Assembly: GCA_033060915.1 (NCBI GenBank)
Contig: CM065388.1
Location: forward strand, 20,622,001 to 20,686,000
DNA from: Euryodendron excelsum
Taxonomy: Eukaryota; Streptophyta; Magnoliopsida; Ericales; Pentaphylacaceae
DNA length: 64,000 nucleotides
Direction of reading: 5' to 3'
Shown in pieces: positions 1 to 10,429 of the stretch; positions within the stretch are counted from its first letter, which is position 1, and the number at the start of each line of letters is the position of its first letter. The notes under the pieces are model-generated. The model saw nothing but the letters and a program-made list of their open reading frames with translations. It ran no database searches and was not told the DNA's origin. A program made the position numbers and the translations under genes.

Positions 1-795
1 AAAACTCTGTTCGAATGAGTCGACTCTTTTTACTTGAGGGGTCGACTCTTTTTACCAAAACCCATATTTTTGCAACTTTTCTTCATTCTTTTCCAAAGCT
101 TCCAATCTCTTCAAGGATCATTCAAATAACTTTTTTAAAGCTTGCAAATGCTTTTTCAAGGGTAGATGACTCCAAGAACCTCTTCAATCCATTCAAGATG
201 AATTTTCTTCATTTTTATCACTTGTAGAGCTCTTCCATCATCATAGCTTCATCCATTGATTCAAGTCTTCTTCAAGATCTTCAAGAGAGCTTCCATGACT
301 TAGAATCTTTATTTCTTCAATTGATTTTCTATTCTTCTTTGAGCATCTTCATTTCTAGATTTCTTCTAGAATTCTTCAATCAATATAGCTTCTCTATGGA
401 CTTCAACAACTCTTCCAAGAAAGCTTTTCTACTCTTGTGATTCCTTCCATGTCTTCAAGACATCTTCAAATCTTTCAAGAAAGCTTTTATATTTTTGAGT
501 TGGTCTCTTCTTCTTCCAATCTTGAAAGATATCTTCAAGTCCTCAAAGTCTTTAATGTTTTCAATCAAGACTTTTAGCATTTTCATTCTCCTTCCTTGAT
601 ATCCATTATCAGCTTTGTGGAATACATCACCTCATCATGCTTTTCATTCTTTATTCAGATCTTTGCATCACAAACCCTCTATTATGATAAGCTTCAAGTC
701 AATATCTAATTAATAATTCATCTGCATACTAAGTAGAATTATTAGATCATTAAACCATGTTTTGTTATCATCAAAATCAAGGCATTGACTCAACA
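1..795 (-). repeat. 3' LTR of Copia-1 (partial)
   Basis: It matches 9612-10406 base for base apart from scattered substitutions and ends in CA at 795, next to a polypurine tract. About 930 bp are missing at the window edge. The ORFs in it are not conserved genes. It includes copies of the palindrome GAGTCGACTC near its left edge. Confidence 0.92.
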
Positions 796-810
796 ATCTC
801 CCCCTTTTTC
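796..810 (-). other. Polypurine tract of Copia-1
   Basis: On the minus strand an A-run followed by GGGGGAGAT lies directly against the 3' LTR, which then starts TGTTGAGTC. This is the expected site for plus-strand DNA priming. Confidence 0.88.
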
Positions 811-1868
811 ATGATGACAAAACCTTAAAAATATATGCAATTAATTTCAACATGAAACATGAGGATTAATATGTATGAGAAGTATGGGACTTCAAATTTT
901 CAGTTTTCTTCCCTATTTTAATATATTTTTCATAAGTAGTTTTTTTCATAAGTAGTTTTCTCCCCCTTTTTGTTAATCAATCAAAAAGGTATGCAAATGT
1001 GGAATGAAAAGGTGGAGTCATACTCCAGATAAGGAAATGTCTCCCTCTTAATGAAGGAGTTTTCTTTGAAATAGTATACAAAGAAGCCTTTAAGAGTATA
1101 GACAATATGCTCAAAATTCTAAGATGCTCAATAACTTGCAATATCAGAAAAAATTCAGAGAAAGGAAGATTTTCATACCATGCCCTAGCTCCCCCTTGCT
1201 TTTCTATTCTGTGCCTTAGAGGAGTCTCAGATTCAAGGTAAAGCAAATTCTAACTCAGATATTTAGGACATGTATTCACTTGAAAGTTCAGAACATGGAT
1301 GCTTCATTCATGTCTTTGAATTGTTCAGTACTTATGCTCCATTGCATCAGATTCAGGCTCTCCTTGCACAGCAAACAAAGCCTCCCCCTTTCTTTTGGAA
1401 TTGATGCCTTATTGCAATACAATTCTTTTGCACTCATTTAGTACTGGTAGTGCATTGAGGAGTGTTTTCCTCCCTTTTGATCTTTTTGAGAATAATTTCT
1501 CCCCCTTTTTGTCAAAGCCTCAAAAAGAGGAGTAATAGATGGAGAAAAACAGACAGGTACAATAGCAAAAAGAAATAGAATACAATGATGTTTATGTGAA
1601 GATCATTGATTAAGACAATTAAAGCAGTCATTCATTCAGCAAATTCAACAATGTTAAAGCAATTATTCATTCAGCATTGTTAAAGCAATCACTCATTCAA
1701 CAAACACAAATAAGATAGCAATGTTAAGATAATGAGATCCAAAACACATCATTCATTCATAAAAAGACATTTAAGAGAGTTTTACAAAAAGAACCATCCA
1801 CAAAATATTACATATTGTTTTAGAGAATGATTTGTTCAAAAACAGAAAAGGTTCAGAGGTAGAGGTTT
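811..1868 (-). other. 3' noncoding region of Copia-1 with repeated polypurine tracts
   Basis: There is no supported gene. Four further polypurine tracts of the form GGGGGAG, on the minus strand, lie at about 958-972, 1189-1198, 1381-1392 and 1499-1510. Arrays of polypurine tracts upstream of the 3' LTR are known in Sireviruses. The rest is A/T-rich, with short imperfect repeats around 1620-1760 (variants of TTCATTCAGCA). Confidence 0.75.
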
Positions 1869-3467
1869 TCATTTTCTTTTGGGAGAAGGGGTTTGAGAGA
1901 GATCAACTGGATCATCAGCAGTGTTTGAAAATTTGCTGCTTGAAGGTCTTTGTCTCAGGCCATATTTGTGAGGTGCAACAGAAGACTTTGGAGTTTGGTC
2001 AAAGGGATCAGAGGGGTCTGCAGGTGATGGCTGAGAAGAGGTATGCTCCCTTCCACTAGATCCTTCCAACTCATCTGTGCTTGAATCTTCTGCTACAAAT
2101 TCTGCTGCTGAAAGGAAGAGAGGCTGGTATTGGTCTCCCACCAGCTTCTTCATATATTTGCCAATATGCTCAGTGGAAAGAGCAATGTCATTGGCAACTT
2201 TCTCTCTTATTTTGGTTCCTTCAGACACAAAGGCCTTGCTCAATTCTCTTACCTTCTTCTCAACAAAGAATAATCTAGTAGCCCCATTATCAATTTTCTT
2301 GTCCAATTTGGTGAACATCTCTTCTTGATGCCTTTTCAAGTCTCTTACCATGCTCATCAAAATATTCATATCCACTGATTGGCCACCTGGAACAATGCTC
2401 ATTGGAAAAAGTTCCCTTGGAGCAGGAGAAGAGGCAGGTCTAGAGGGTTCACCACTTTCTGGTATGGCACTAGAAGGTTCACCTCTTTCAGTGGATTCAA
2501 TTCCAGGAGTCCCACTGTCAATGTGTTTCTCCTTTCTAGGGGTCCAGGTCTTGCTCTGTGGGTTGAAGTGATAGCCCATCCTTGACAAAGTTTTCTGATT
2601 ATACTCATCAGAACTTGAATCAGGGGTTCTGTACTTCTCACCCTTTAAGTCTATCTTGAAGTGTTTGAAAACTTTGGTCAATAGAATCCCATAGGGTAGG
2701 CTAACTTTGGTTCTTGATGCCTTGACAATGTGCTCTAAAATGAACTCAGGCAAATCAATTTTGGTGTCTGTCAAATAGGCCCAAAGGAAAAACAATTCCC
2801 TTTCAGTGATGTAGTCAAATTTGCCACCTTTAGGAATGAGAATGTGACAGATAAAGTGATGCACCAGTCTCAGTTCCAAAGGCAACTCACTGGCCATGGG
2901 TTGGAATGAATCATCAGTAATTTCCTTTCCCAATAAGGCAGACAATGCAGTTTTTCTACTAACATCTTTCTTGTCCATTTGCCCACCACTACCAATTTTC
3001 AAAATTTGACAGATCACTCCTTTAGTGAGGGTAATGGTTTCACCCTTCACATAACTAATCACATTTACTTCTCCAGTTTCCTTTTCTACATGGGCATAGA
3101 ATTATCCCATAATTTCAGGATATACATCATCCTTTAATAGGGTAATGGATTTCCAACCAAGGGCTTCAAATTTTGGTTCAAATGCAAACTTCTCTTTAGC
3201 AAAGAAAGCATAATCTATCCATCTTCCATTTAAAATGACTCTAGAAAAGAAGATTTTCTCATACTTATCTCGGTTTGATTTCTTCTCAAAGTAAATGGTG
3301 TTGTTGAGAAATACATCTTCCTCCTCCTCAGTTTGCTTCCCTTTTCTCCTTTTTGAAAGCCTGGAAGAGTCCCCTTTTGTCTTCCTCTTAGTTCCTCTTT
3401 TGGACGTGGGAGTCGGCTCTTTTAGGGCTTTCTTGCCCTTCTTTGATGTAGCAAATTTGGGAGCCAT
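1869..3467 (-). pseudogene. Extra ORF of Copia-1 (putative plant transposon protein), one nonsense codon
   Basis: The frame opens at an ATG at 3467 and would encode about 530 residues, but an in-frame TAA at 3102-3104 cuts it after 121. The 397-residue remainder stays in the same frame. The N-terminus is very basic (Lys/Arg/Ser-rich, possibly nuclear). A compact middle part has a conserved-looking core around HHFICHILIPKGGKFDY and ELFFLWAYL, which I recognise as the domain often labelled putative plant transposon protein. A Pro/Ser-rich linker, a probable coiled coil (about residues 255-330 of the second piece) and an acidic Ser-rich tail follow. I see no signal peptide or membrane segment, so an envelope role is not supported. 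Function is unknown. It is separated from pol by a ~490 bp spacer. Confidence 0.75.
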
Positions 3468-3959
3468 GGAAGGTTGAAAATGGCGGTTGAAGGAAGTTAG
3501 AAAGACCCTAGGATGATCAAATATAGGTTGGGTAAGGATTGAGGGAGAGTTTTTCGATGATTGGAAGTGGAGGTGGCGGTTGATCGTGAATGAAGAGAGA
3601 AATCAGAAATTGTGGAATAATTTGAATAAAACAGGGGTTTTACAGTTTTAAAGTAATTTTAACTTAAACGAGTCGACTCATGGTTAAAAAGGGTCGACTC
3701 TTTTGAGCGGAGAAAGCTTCCTGAACTCTCTGTTCAAATAAGTCGACTCTTTTGACAAGAGGAGTCGACTCTTTTCAACAGAGGACATCAGGGGCTGATT
3801 CCAGAGTCCAGGAGTCGACTTTTTTGGAGCATAAGTCAACTCGTTTTCTCCAGAAATGCAAAGATGTGTTTTTAAAAGCCATGAAATGCAACAAACAAGT
3901 TTGTAATCAATTTCAAGGATACTTATGCATTCATCAAACATATATAGACATCTAAGCAT
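3468..3959 (-). other. Spacer between pol and extra ORF with GAGTCGACTC cluster
   Basis: There is no gene here. Between about 3660 and 3845 the palindrome GAGTCGACTC, or one-mismatch forms of it, recurs six or so times (for example 3670-3679, 3691-3700, 3762-3771 and 3811-3820), mostly followed by a T run. The same motif is repeated in the LTR. Confidence 0.7.
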
Positions 3960-6900
3960 TCATGATAAAGGGTTGCTCATTCCCAATTCTCTCCTAATCA
4001 TACGAAACCTATCTTCATTTAAGGGTTTTGTGAATATATCTGCAAGTTGATATTTAGTACTCACAAAATCAAGCAAGATATTACCTTTTTGCACATGATC
4101 ACGTATAAAATGATGTCTAATCTCAATGTGCTTTGTGCGAGAGTGTTGAATAGGATTTTTAGTTAGATTGATGGCACTTGTGTTATCACATCTAATTGGA
4201 ATATGTTTAAATGTTAAACCGAAGTCCTCTAGTTGGTGTTTTATCCAAAGCACTTGTGCACAACAACTTCCGGCTGCAATATACTCAGCCTCGGCTGTAG
4301 AAAGTGCAACAGAGTTTTGTTTCTTACTAGACCATGAAACAAGCATATTTCCAAGAAATTGACAAGAGCCACTAGTGCTTTTTCTATCAACTTTGCTACC
4401 AGCATAATCAGCATCTGAATAACCAATTAAGTTCAAAGATGTATTTTTAGGATACCACAATCCAAGATTAGGTGTGTGCTTAAGGTATCTAAATATTTGT
4501 TTAACAGCAACAATATGTGATTCCTTTGGATTAGATTGAAATCGAGCACACAAACATACACTAAACATAATATCAGGCCTACTAGCAGTCAAGTAGAGCA
4601 ATGAGCCTATCATACTTCTATATAGCTTGGTATCTACCGAAATACCTTTCTCATCACTGTCAAGTTTTGTTGAAGTATTCATAGGAGTGCCCAATGGTTT
4701 CGCATTTTCCAGCCCAAACTTCTTGAGTAGATCTTTGATATACTTAGCTTGGTTAATGAAAATTCCTTCCTTTGATTGTTTGATTTGAAGTCCAAGGAAG
4801 TAATTGAGCTCACCCATCATGCTCATCTCAAACTCACCCTGCATACACTTAGCAAATTCTTTGCAAAGCTTTTCATTAGTAGAGCCAAATATAATGTCAT
4901 CAACATAAATTTGCACAAGCAATATGTCATGATTTTTAACCTTTATAAAAAAAGTTGTATCAACTTTTCCTCTCGTAAAATCATTTTCGATTAAAAATTT
5001 GCTTAGCCTTTCATACCAGACCCTTGGGGCTTGCTTTAAACCATATAAGGCTTTAGTAAGTTTGAAAACATGTTCTGGAAATATAGGATTTTCAAAACCA
5101 GGAGGTTGTTCAACATACACCTCTTCAGATATAAAACCATTCAAAAATGCACTCTTCACATCCATTTGATAAAGTTTGAAATTTTTGAAACATGAGAATG
5201 CAAGCAACATTCTAATAGCTTCTAATCTAGCTACAGGTGCATATGTTTCATCAAAATCAATACATTCTTCTTGACTATAGCCTTGAGCTACAAGTCTTGC
5301 CTTGTTCCTAGTAATAGTTCCAGATTCATCCATCTTGTTTCTGAACACCCATTTGGTTCCAATTACAGGATGATCTTTAGGTCTAGGAACAAGATTCCAA
5401 ACCTTATTCCTTTCAAATTGGTTTAATTCTTCTTGCATGGCCATAATCCATGACTCATCATTTTCAGCATCTTGAAAACATTTTGGTTCTATTTGTGAAA
5501 GAAAAGCAAGATGATTACACACATTTCTAAGAGATGATCTTGTTCTTACCCCTTGTGATGGATCACCTAGTATTTGCTCTGTTGGATGGTTGTGGACAAA
5601 TTTTCACTCCTTTGGCAATCCTTCATTCTCATTTTGTTGGCTTGAGGAGTCATCTTGATTTCCTTTGTCATGTGGTGAAGCTTCATTTTGAGTTAGATCA
5701 ATGTTCATCTTATCCAAGTTCTTCTCCACATCATCTATATCATCATTCACAGCTTTTCTAGACAAAGAGTTTAGTTCATCAAAGGTAACATGAATTGATT
5801 CTTCAACAACTAAGGTTTTCTTATTGTAAACTCTATAAGCCTTGCTATGTGAGGAATATCCTAGAAAGATAGCTTCATCAGATTTTGCATCAAATTTACC
5901 AAGGTTGTCCTTATTATTATTCAACACAAAGCATTTACATCCAAAAGCTCTAAAATATGAAACATTTGGTTTCTTGTTTTTCCAAAGCTCGTATGGGGTT
6001 TTATTTAAAAATTTTCTCACCAAAACTCTGTTTAACACATAGCAAGCTGTGTTAACAGCTTCAGCCCAAAAATATTTTGGCAAATTATTTTCACAAAGCA
6101 TTGTTCTCCCCATTTCTTCCAAAGTCCTGTTTTTCCTTTCAACAACTCCATTTTGTTGAGGAGTTCTAGGTGCTGAAAAATTATGTTCAAAACCATTTTC
6201 ATCACAATATGTTTCAAAAGGTTTGCAATCAAACTCACCACCATGGTCAGTCCTAATTGCTGTGATTGTAAATTCTTTTTCGTTTTGAACCCTTTTACAA
6301 AATTTGGTAAAGAAAGCAATTGTTTCATCTTTGTGAGCTAGAAAGAATGTCCATGTAAACCTTGAGTAATCATCAACAATGACAAGAGCATATTGTTTAC
6401 CGGCTAAGCTTAGAGTTCTAGTTGGTCCAAACAAATCCATATGCAATAGTTGAAGTGGTCTAGAAGTAGAGAGCATGTTTGTAGATTTAAAAGAAACTCT
6501 GGTTTGCTTTCCCATTTGACATGCATCACAAGTTTTGTCTTTTTCAAAATTGAGTTTGGGAAGACCATTTACTAACTCATTTTTTGAAATTTTTGAAAGA
6601 ATACTCATACTAATATGACCAAGCCTTATATGCCACAACCAACTATCCTCTTTGTTCACAGTAGCAAGGCATTTGATCTTATAAGAAGATAATTCATTTA
6701 AGTTGAAAGTGTAAATATTCCCTTGTCTATGGCCAGTCAATATGATCTTGTTATCAGTTATGTTTACTACATTACATTTAGATGATTCAAACACTACTTT
6801 GCAACCTTTGTCACACAATTGACTAATGCTTAACAGTTTGTGTTTAAGTCCTTTAATAAGTAAAATATTCTCAATAGAAGTTAAAGAATTTTTACCAATA

Positions 6901-7064
6901 CTACCTATACCGATGATCTTGTCTTTGCTATTATCTCCAAAAGTGACCAATCCTCCATCCTTTGGTGTGAGAGAGGTGAATTAAGTTTCATCTCCAGTCA
7001 TATGTCTCGAACAGCCACTGTCCAAGTACCATTGATCCTTTTTGGAATTGGCTTGAAGACACAC
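3960..7064 (-). pseudogene. Copia-1 pol: protease, integrase, reverse transcriptase, RNase H, with nonsense codons
   Basis: One continuous frame carries the whole enzyme set and ends with a normal stop at 3960. It is interrupted by TAA at 6981-6983 and TGA at 5604-5606; a TAG at 7065-7067 closes it at the gag side. Protease has the aspartate triad DSG at 7014-7022. The integrase part has a His-His-Cys-Cys finger (HIRLGH ... CDACQMGK), then the D, D and E contexts MDLFGPT, TDHGGEF and NGVVERKNRT. RT has YVDD at 4896-4907. RNase H has SDADYAG and STAEAEY, and the protein ends near [13 protein letters not shown]. Catalytic residues look intact, so the defects are only nonsense codons and the frame change from gag. 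The TGA stands where relatives have Trp, a G-to-A change. Confidence 0.93.
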
Positions 7065-7080
7065 CTACAAAACAAGCAAC

Positions 7081-8625
7081 TCAACCTTTGACCTTTGGTA
7101 CCCAAATCATCTTGGGTCCAGTGGAGTTAGTCTTCAATGTTCCTTTTGGAACCCAAGCTTCCTTGACAGCATGAGATTTTTCTATAAGGAAACATTGATT
7201 TGCAAAGTGACCTCTCTTATGACAATAAAAGCATGTGATTGGAGCTTTTGAAAACTTTTTATGTTTAAAAGCATTGTAACCTATTCCAGCCTTGTCAAGA
7301 GAGCAATTTCGTTTTCCAAGCATAACATCAAGTTTATCTCTTCCATTTACACATTTAGAGAGAGATTTTTCTAAATCAGTGACTTTTTCTTTTAAAACAG
7401 AGTTTTTATTTTTCAAAATATCATTTTCATTTTGTAACTCTTCACTTTCTTCTGTGAGAGTGAATACCATATTCTTGAGAAGATTATTTTTTATGCCTAG
7501 CTTTTTAAATTCAACAATCAAATCATCAAAAGCATCTTGCAACTCATTAAAAGAAAAATCAGAATTAGTTACCTCTGTTTCTTCTTCATGTGCCATAAGA
7601 CATAAGTTGGCTACTTTATGAGTTTCAAACTTATCTAAGCTTGAATCCTCACTGTCACTCCATGTTGCAGCTAGAACCTTCTTCCCTCTTTCTTTCTTTC
7701 CTTTCTTTTTCAGCTGGGGACACTCATTTCTTATGTGCCCTGACTTTTTGCATTCGTAGCATATAATGGTAGAATCCTTGTTGTTGGATTCACCCTTTGC
7801 TTCAATCTTCTTTCCTCCCTTCCACCTTCTTTTCATGAATCTCTTGAATTTTCTTGTGATGAGAGCAAGATCTTCCTCATCTTCTTCTTCACTTCCAGAT
7901 TCATTTTCTGATGTGGTGAACTTGAATGCAACAGACTTCTTTTTCTTGTCCTCTTCTTCTTGAGCATTCTGTTTTCGGGTTAGCTCATAAGTCATGAAAG
8001 AGCCAAGAAGTTCTTCAAGAGGTAGAGTGTTGAGGTCTTTAGCTTCTTGAATGGCTGTCACCTTTGCTTTCCATGTCTTTGGCAGTGATCTTAAGATTTT
8101 CCTCACCTGTTCACTGTTAGGATACACTTTTCCAAGAGACTTTAAACCATTTACAATGTCGGTGAATCTAGTGAACATCTCAGTTATAGACTCATCAGAT
8201 TTCATTCTAAATAATTCATAATTATGCACAAGAATGTTAATTTTTGACTCCTTGACCTGATTGGTTCCTTCATGAGTTACTTCAAGTCTGTCCCAAATTT
8301 CTTTGGCAAATTCACAGGTAGAAATTCTATTGAACTCATTTGGATCTAATGCACAATATAAGATGTTCATAGCTTTAGCATTAGATTGCATAAGCTTCAT
8401 GTCATTCTCATCCCATTCATTTTCAGGTTTAGGGATAACTTCTCTTTCAATAACCTTGCTGGGAGTTTTAGGACCATTAACAATAATCATCCATAACTCA
8501 TAGTCAACAGATTGAATATAAATTCTCATTCTATTCTTCCAATAGTTGTAGTTTGTACCATTAAACATCGGAGGTCTGTTAGTGGATTGACACTCACCTA
8601 GAGAGCTTCCAAACATGGTTGCCAT
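7081..8625 (-). CDS. Copia-1 gag (nucleocapsid polyprotein)
   Basis: This is an open frame of 514 residues. The start at 8625 lies 42 bp downstream of the primer site. The N-terminus has the copia gag opening (RPPMFNGTNYNYWKNRM, residues 18-33), followed by the UBN2-type gag domain to about residue 220. An acidic/basic hinge leads to two zinc knuckles of the C-X2-C-X4-H-X4-C form, at residues 289-302 and 465-478, which bind the RNA genome. A probable coiled coil (about 360-430) lies between them. The two widely spaced knuckles fit the Sirevirus lineage. The gag stop is a TGA at 7081-7083. Pol continues in a different frame, so either a frameshift is used or an indel has broken a fused frame. 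Confidence 0.93.
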   Translation of the reverse strand: MATMFGSSLGECQSTNRPPMFNGTNYNYWKNRMRIYIQSVDYELWMIIVNGPKTPSKVIEREVIPKPENEWDENDMKLMQSNAKAMNILYCALDPNEFNRISTCEFAKEIWDRLEVTHEGTNQVKESKINILVHNYELFRMKSDESITEMFTRFTDIVNGLKSLGKVYPNSEQVRKILRSLPKTWKAKVTAIQEAKDLNTLPLEELLGSFMTYELTRKQNAQEEEDKKKKSVAFKFTTSENESGSEEEDEEDLALITRKFKRFMKRRWKGGKKIEAKGESNNKDSTIICYECKKSGHIRNECPQLKKKGKKERGKKVLAATWSDSEDSSLDKFETHKVANLCLMAHEEETEVTNSDFSFNELQDAFDDLIVEFKKLGIKNNLLKNMVFTLTEESEELQNENDILKNKNSVLKEKVTDLEKSLSKCVNGRDKLDVMLGKRNCSLDKAGIGYNAFKHKKFSKAPITCFYCHKRGHFANQCFLIEKSHAVKEAWVPKGTLKTNSTGPKMIWVPKVKG

Positions 8626-8667
8626 GGATTAACTCTAAGGATGTTAAGCCTTTAAGCTAGAGTACTA

Positions 8668-8679
8668 GCTCTGATACCA
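8668..8679 (-). other. Primer binding site of Copia-1 (initiator tRNA-Met type)
   Basis: The minus strand reads TGGTATCAGAGC, complementary to the 3' end of plant initiator tRNA-Met. It lies 2 nt from the LTR edge at 8682, the spacing also seen in elements H and L. Confidence 0.92.
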
Positions 8680-8681
8680 AT

Positions 8682-10406
8682 TGTTGGTCCAAGTAGGTAA
8701 CCCAAGAGGGGGGGTGAATTGGGTTTTATAGAATTTATATCAAGAATTGAAAATAAAAATCGTTTATATATTTTAGTAACAATTAATCAAAGTATAAATA
8801 TCAAGCAAGTGAAGTGCACATCAATACAAGTATTTATGCAAGCATGTATAGTGAGCAAATAAGCAAAACAGAGGCAAAAGAGAAGTGCACCAGATTTATA
8901 GAGGTTTGACCAACCTTGCCTACGTCCTCTCTTCTTCGATCCTTTCGAAGGAATTCTACTATGTAATACTCCTTACACAGCTGCTGGTTGTGCCACGAGT
9001 GCCCAGCTCACTCTTACAAAAGCTTCTTCCCAAGCTTTCAAAACCCAAGAGATTTTGTCCAAGCTTCTCTCAAACTTACAAGTGTTTTTTTCAAGAACAC
9101 TCAAACTTACAAGTTTACAAACCCACCTAAATGAGAATGAATAAAGATTATACAAAGAGTAACTCTCCTAGTGAGTATATGAACAGATACAACTCAATGG
9201 ATAACTTTAAGCAACTCAATGGCAGTGAGGTACATGTGATTTTCAGCTTCAAGCACTTGATATGAATGGTATGATTGCTCTTCTCTCTTTGTTTGAAGCT
9301 GTATGTATCTCATATATATAGGTATGGATTGATTCTAGCCGTTGGAGAAGTATGGGAGAAGATTTGGTTGCATTTTTGCCCATACCGTCTGTCAGAAAAC
9401 TAGCCGTTACGGTCTAGGGGTTGACCCTTTTTACAATGAGTCGACTCTTTTTGCATTTCAGCAGATTTTTCAAGTCACTGTCCAAATGAGTCGACTCTTT
9501 TGTCCCAGGAGTCGACTCTTTTAACCTGTCTGCAGAATTTTTGTTCTTTGTTGCAATGAGTCGACTCTTTTTGGCCAGGAGTGGACTCTTTTGAGTTTCT
9601 AGTACAAATCCAAGGCTCTGTTCAAATGAGTCGACTCTTTTTACTTGAGGAGTCGACTTTTTTTACCAAAACCCATATTTTTGCAACTTTTCTTCATTCT
9701 TTTCCAAAGCTTCTAATCTCTTCAAGGATCATTCAAATAACCTTTTTAAAGCTTGCAAATGCTTTTTCAAGGGTAGATGACTCCAAGAACCTCTTCAATC
9801 CATTCAAGATGAATTTTCTTCATTTTCATCACTTGTAGAGCTCTTCCATCATCATAGCTTCATCCATTGATTCAAGTCTTCTTCAAGATCTTCAAGAGAG
9901 CTTCCATGACTTAGAATCTTTATTTCTTCAATTGATTTTCTATTCTTCTTTGAACATCTTCATTTCTAGATTTCTTCTAGAATTCTTCAATCAATATAGC
10001 TTCTCTATGGACTTCAACAACTCTTCCAAGAAAGCTTTTCTACTCTTGTGATTCCTTCCATGTCTTCAAGACATCTTCAAATCTTTCAAGAAAGCTTTTA
10101 TATTTTTGAGTTGGTCTCTTCTTCTTCCAATCTTGAAAGATATCTTCAAGTCCTCAAAGTCTTTAATGTTTTCAATCAAGACTTTTTGCATTTTCATTCT
10201 CCTTCCTTGATATCCATTATCAGCTTTGTGGAATACATCACCTCATCATGCTTTTCATTCTTTATTCAGATCTTTGCATCACAAACCCTCTATTATGATA
10301 AGCTTCAAGTCAAGATCTAATTAATAATTCATCTGCACACTAAGTAGGATTATTAGATCATTAAACCATGTTTTGTTATCATCAAAATCAAGGCATTGAC
10401 TCAACA
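8682..10406 (-). repeat. 5' LTR of Copia-1 (complete, 1725 bp)
   Basis: It is bounded by TG at 8682 (+ strand reading) and CA at 10406. Its last 795 bp match the left LTR. It holds a run of GAGTCGACTC palindromes at 9438-9447, 9488-9497, 9509-9518, 9558-9567 and 9628-9637, plus one-mismatch copies (9589-9598, about 9650). No gene is supported inside. Confidence 0.93.
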
Positions 10407-10429
10407 ACTTAGAGACTTTGTGAGCAGAT
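10407..10429 (+). pseudogene. 23-bp gag fragment of gypsy element J, stranded between two insertions
   Basis: If solo LTR A and one TSD copy are removed, this segment joins the coding sequence at 30730 in frame, giving LRDFVSRFNKETL. This is the typical context of a Ty3/gypsy gag (retrotransposon gag domain). Its last five bases, CAGAT, are the left TSD of solo LTR A. Confidence 0.85.

Larger units (their letters stand above)
1..10406 (-). mobile_element. Copia-1: Sirevirus-type Ty1/copia retrotransposon, 3' LTR cut by window edge
   Basis: This is a nearly complete copia element read on the minus strand: 5' LTR at the right, then primer site, gag, protease-integrase-RT-RNase H, an extra ORF, several polypurine tracts and a 3' LTR at the left. 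The domain order with integrase before RT is that of Ty1/copia. The extra ORF after pol and the five polypurine tracts are Sirevirus traits. The two LTR copies align at a constant offset of 9611 with no net indel and about a dozen mismatches in 795 bp by eye, so the insertion is fairly recent. It sits in the gag of element J. The expected TSD on the right is the five bases after 10406 (ACTTA); the left flank is outside the window, so this cannot be confirmed. Confidence 0.93.

Noticed and set aside
15..227. 70-codon ORF in the Copia-1 LTR, also at 9581-9838
   Set aside because: It is present in both LTRs only because the LTRs are duplicates. The frame differs in length between them and no domain is seen.
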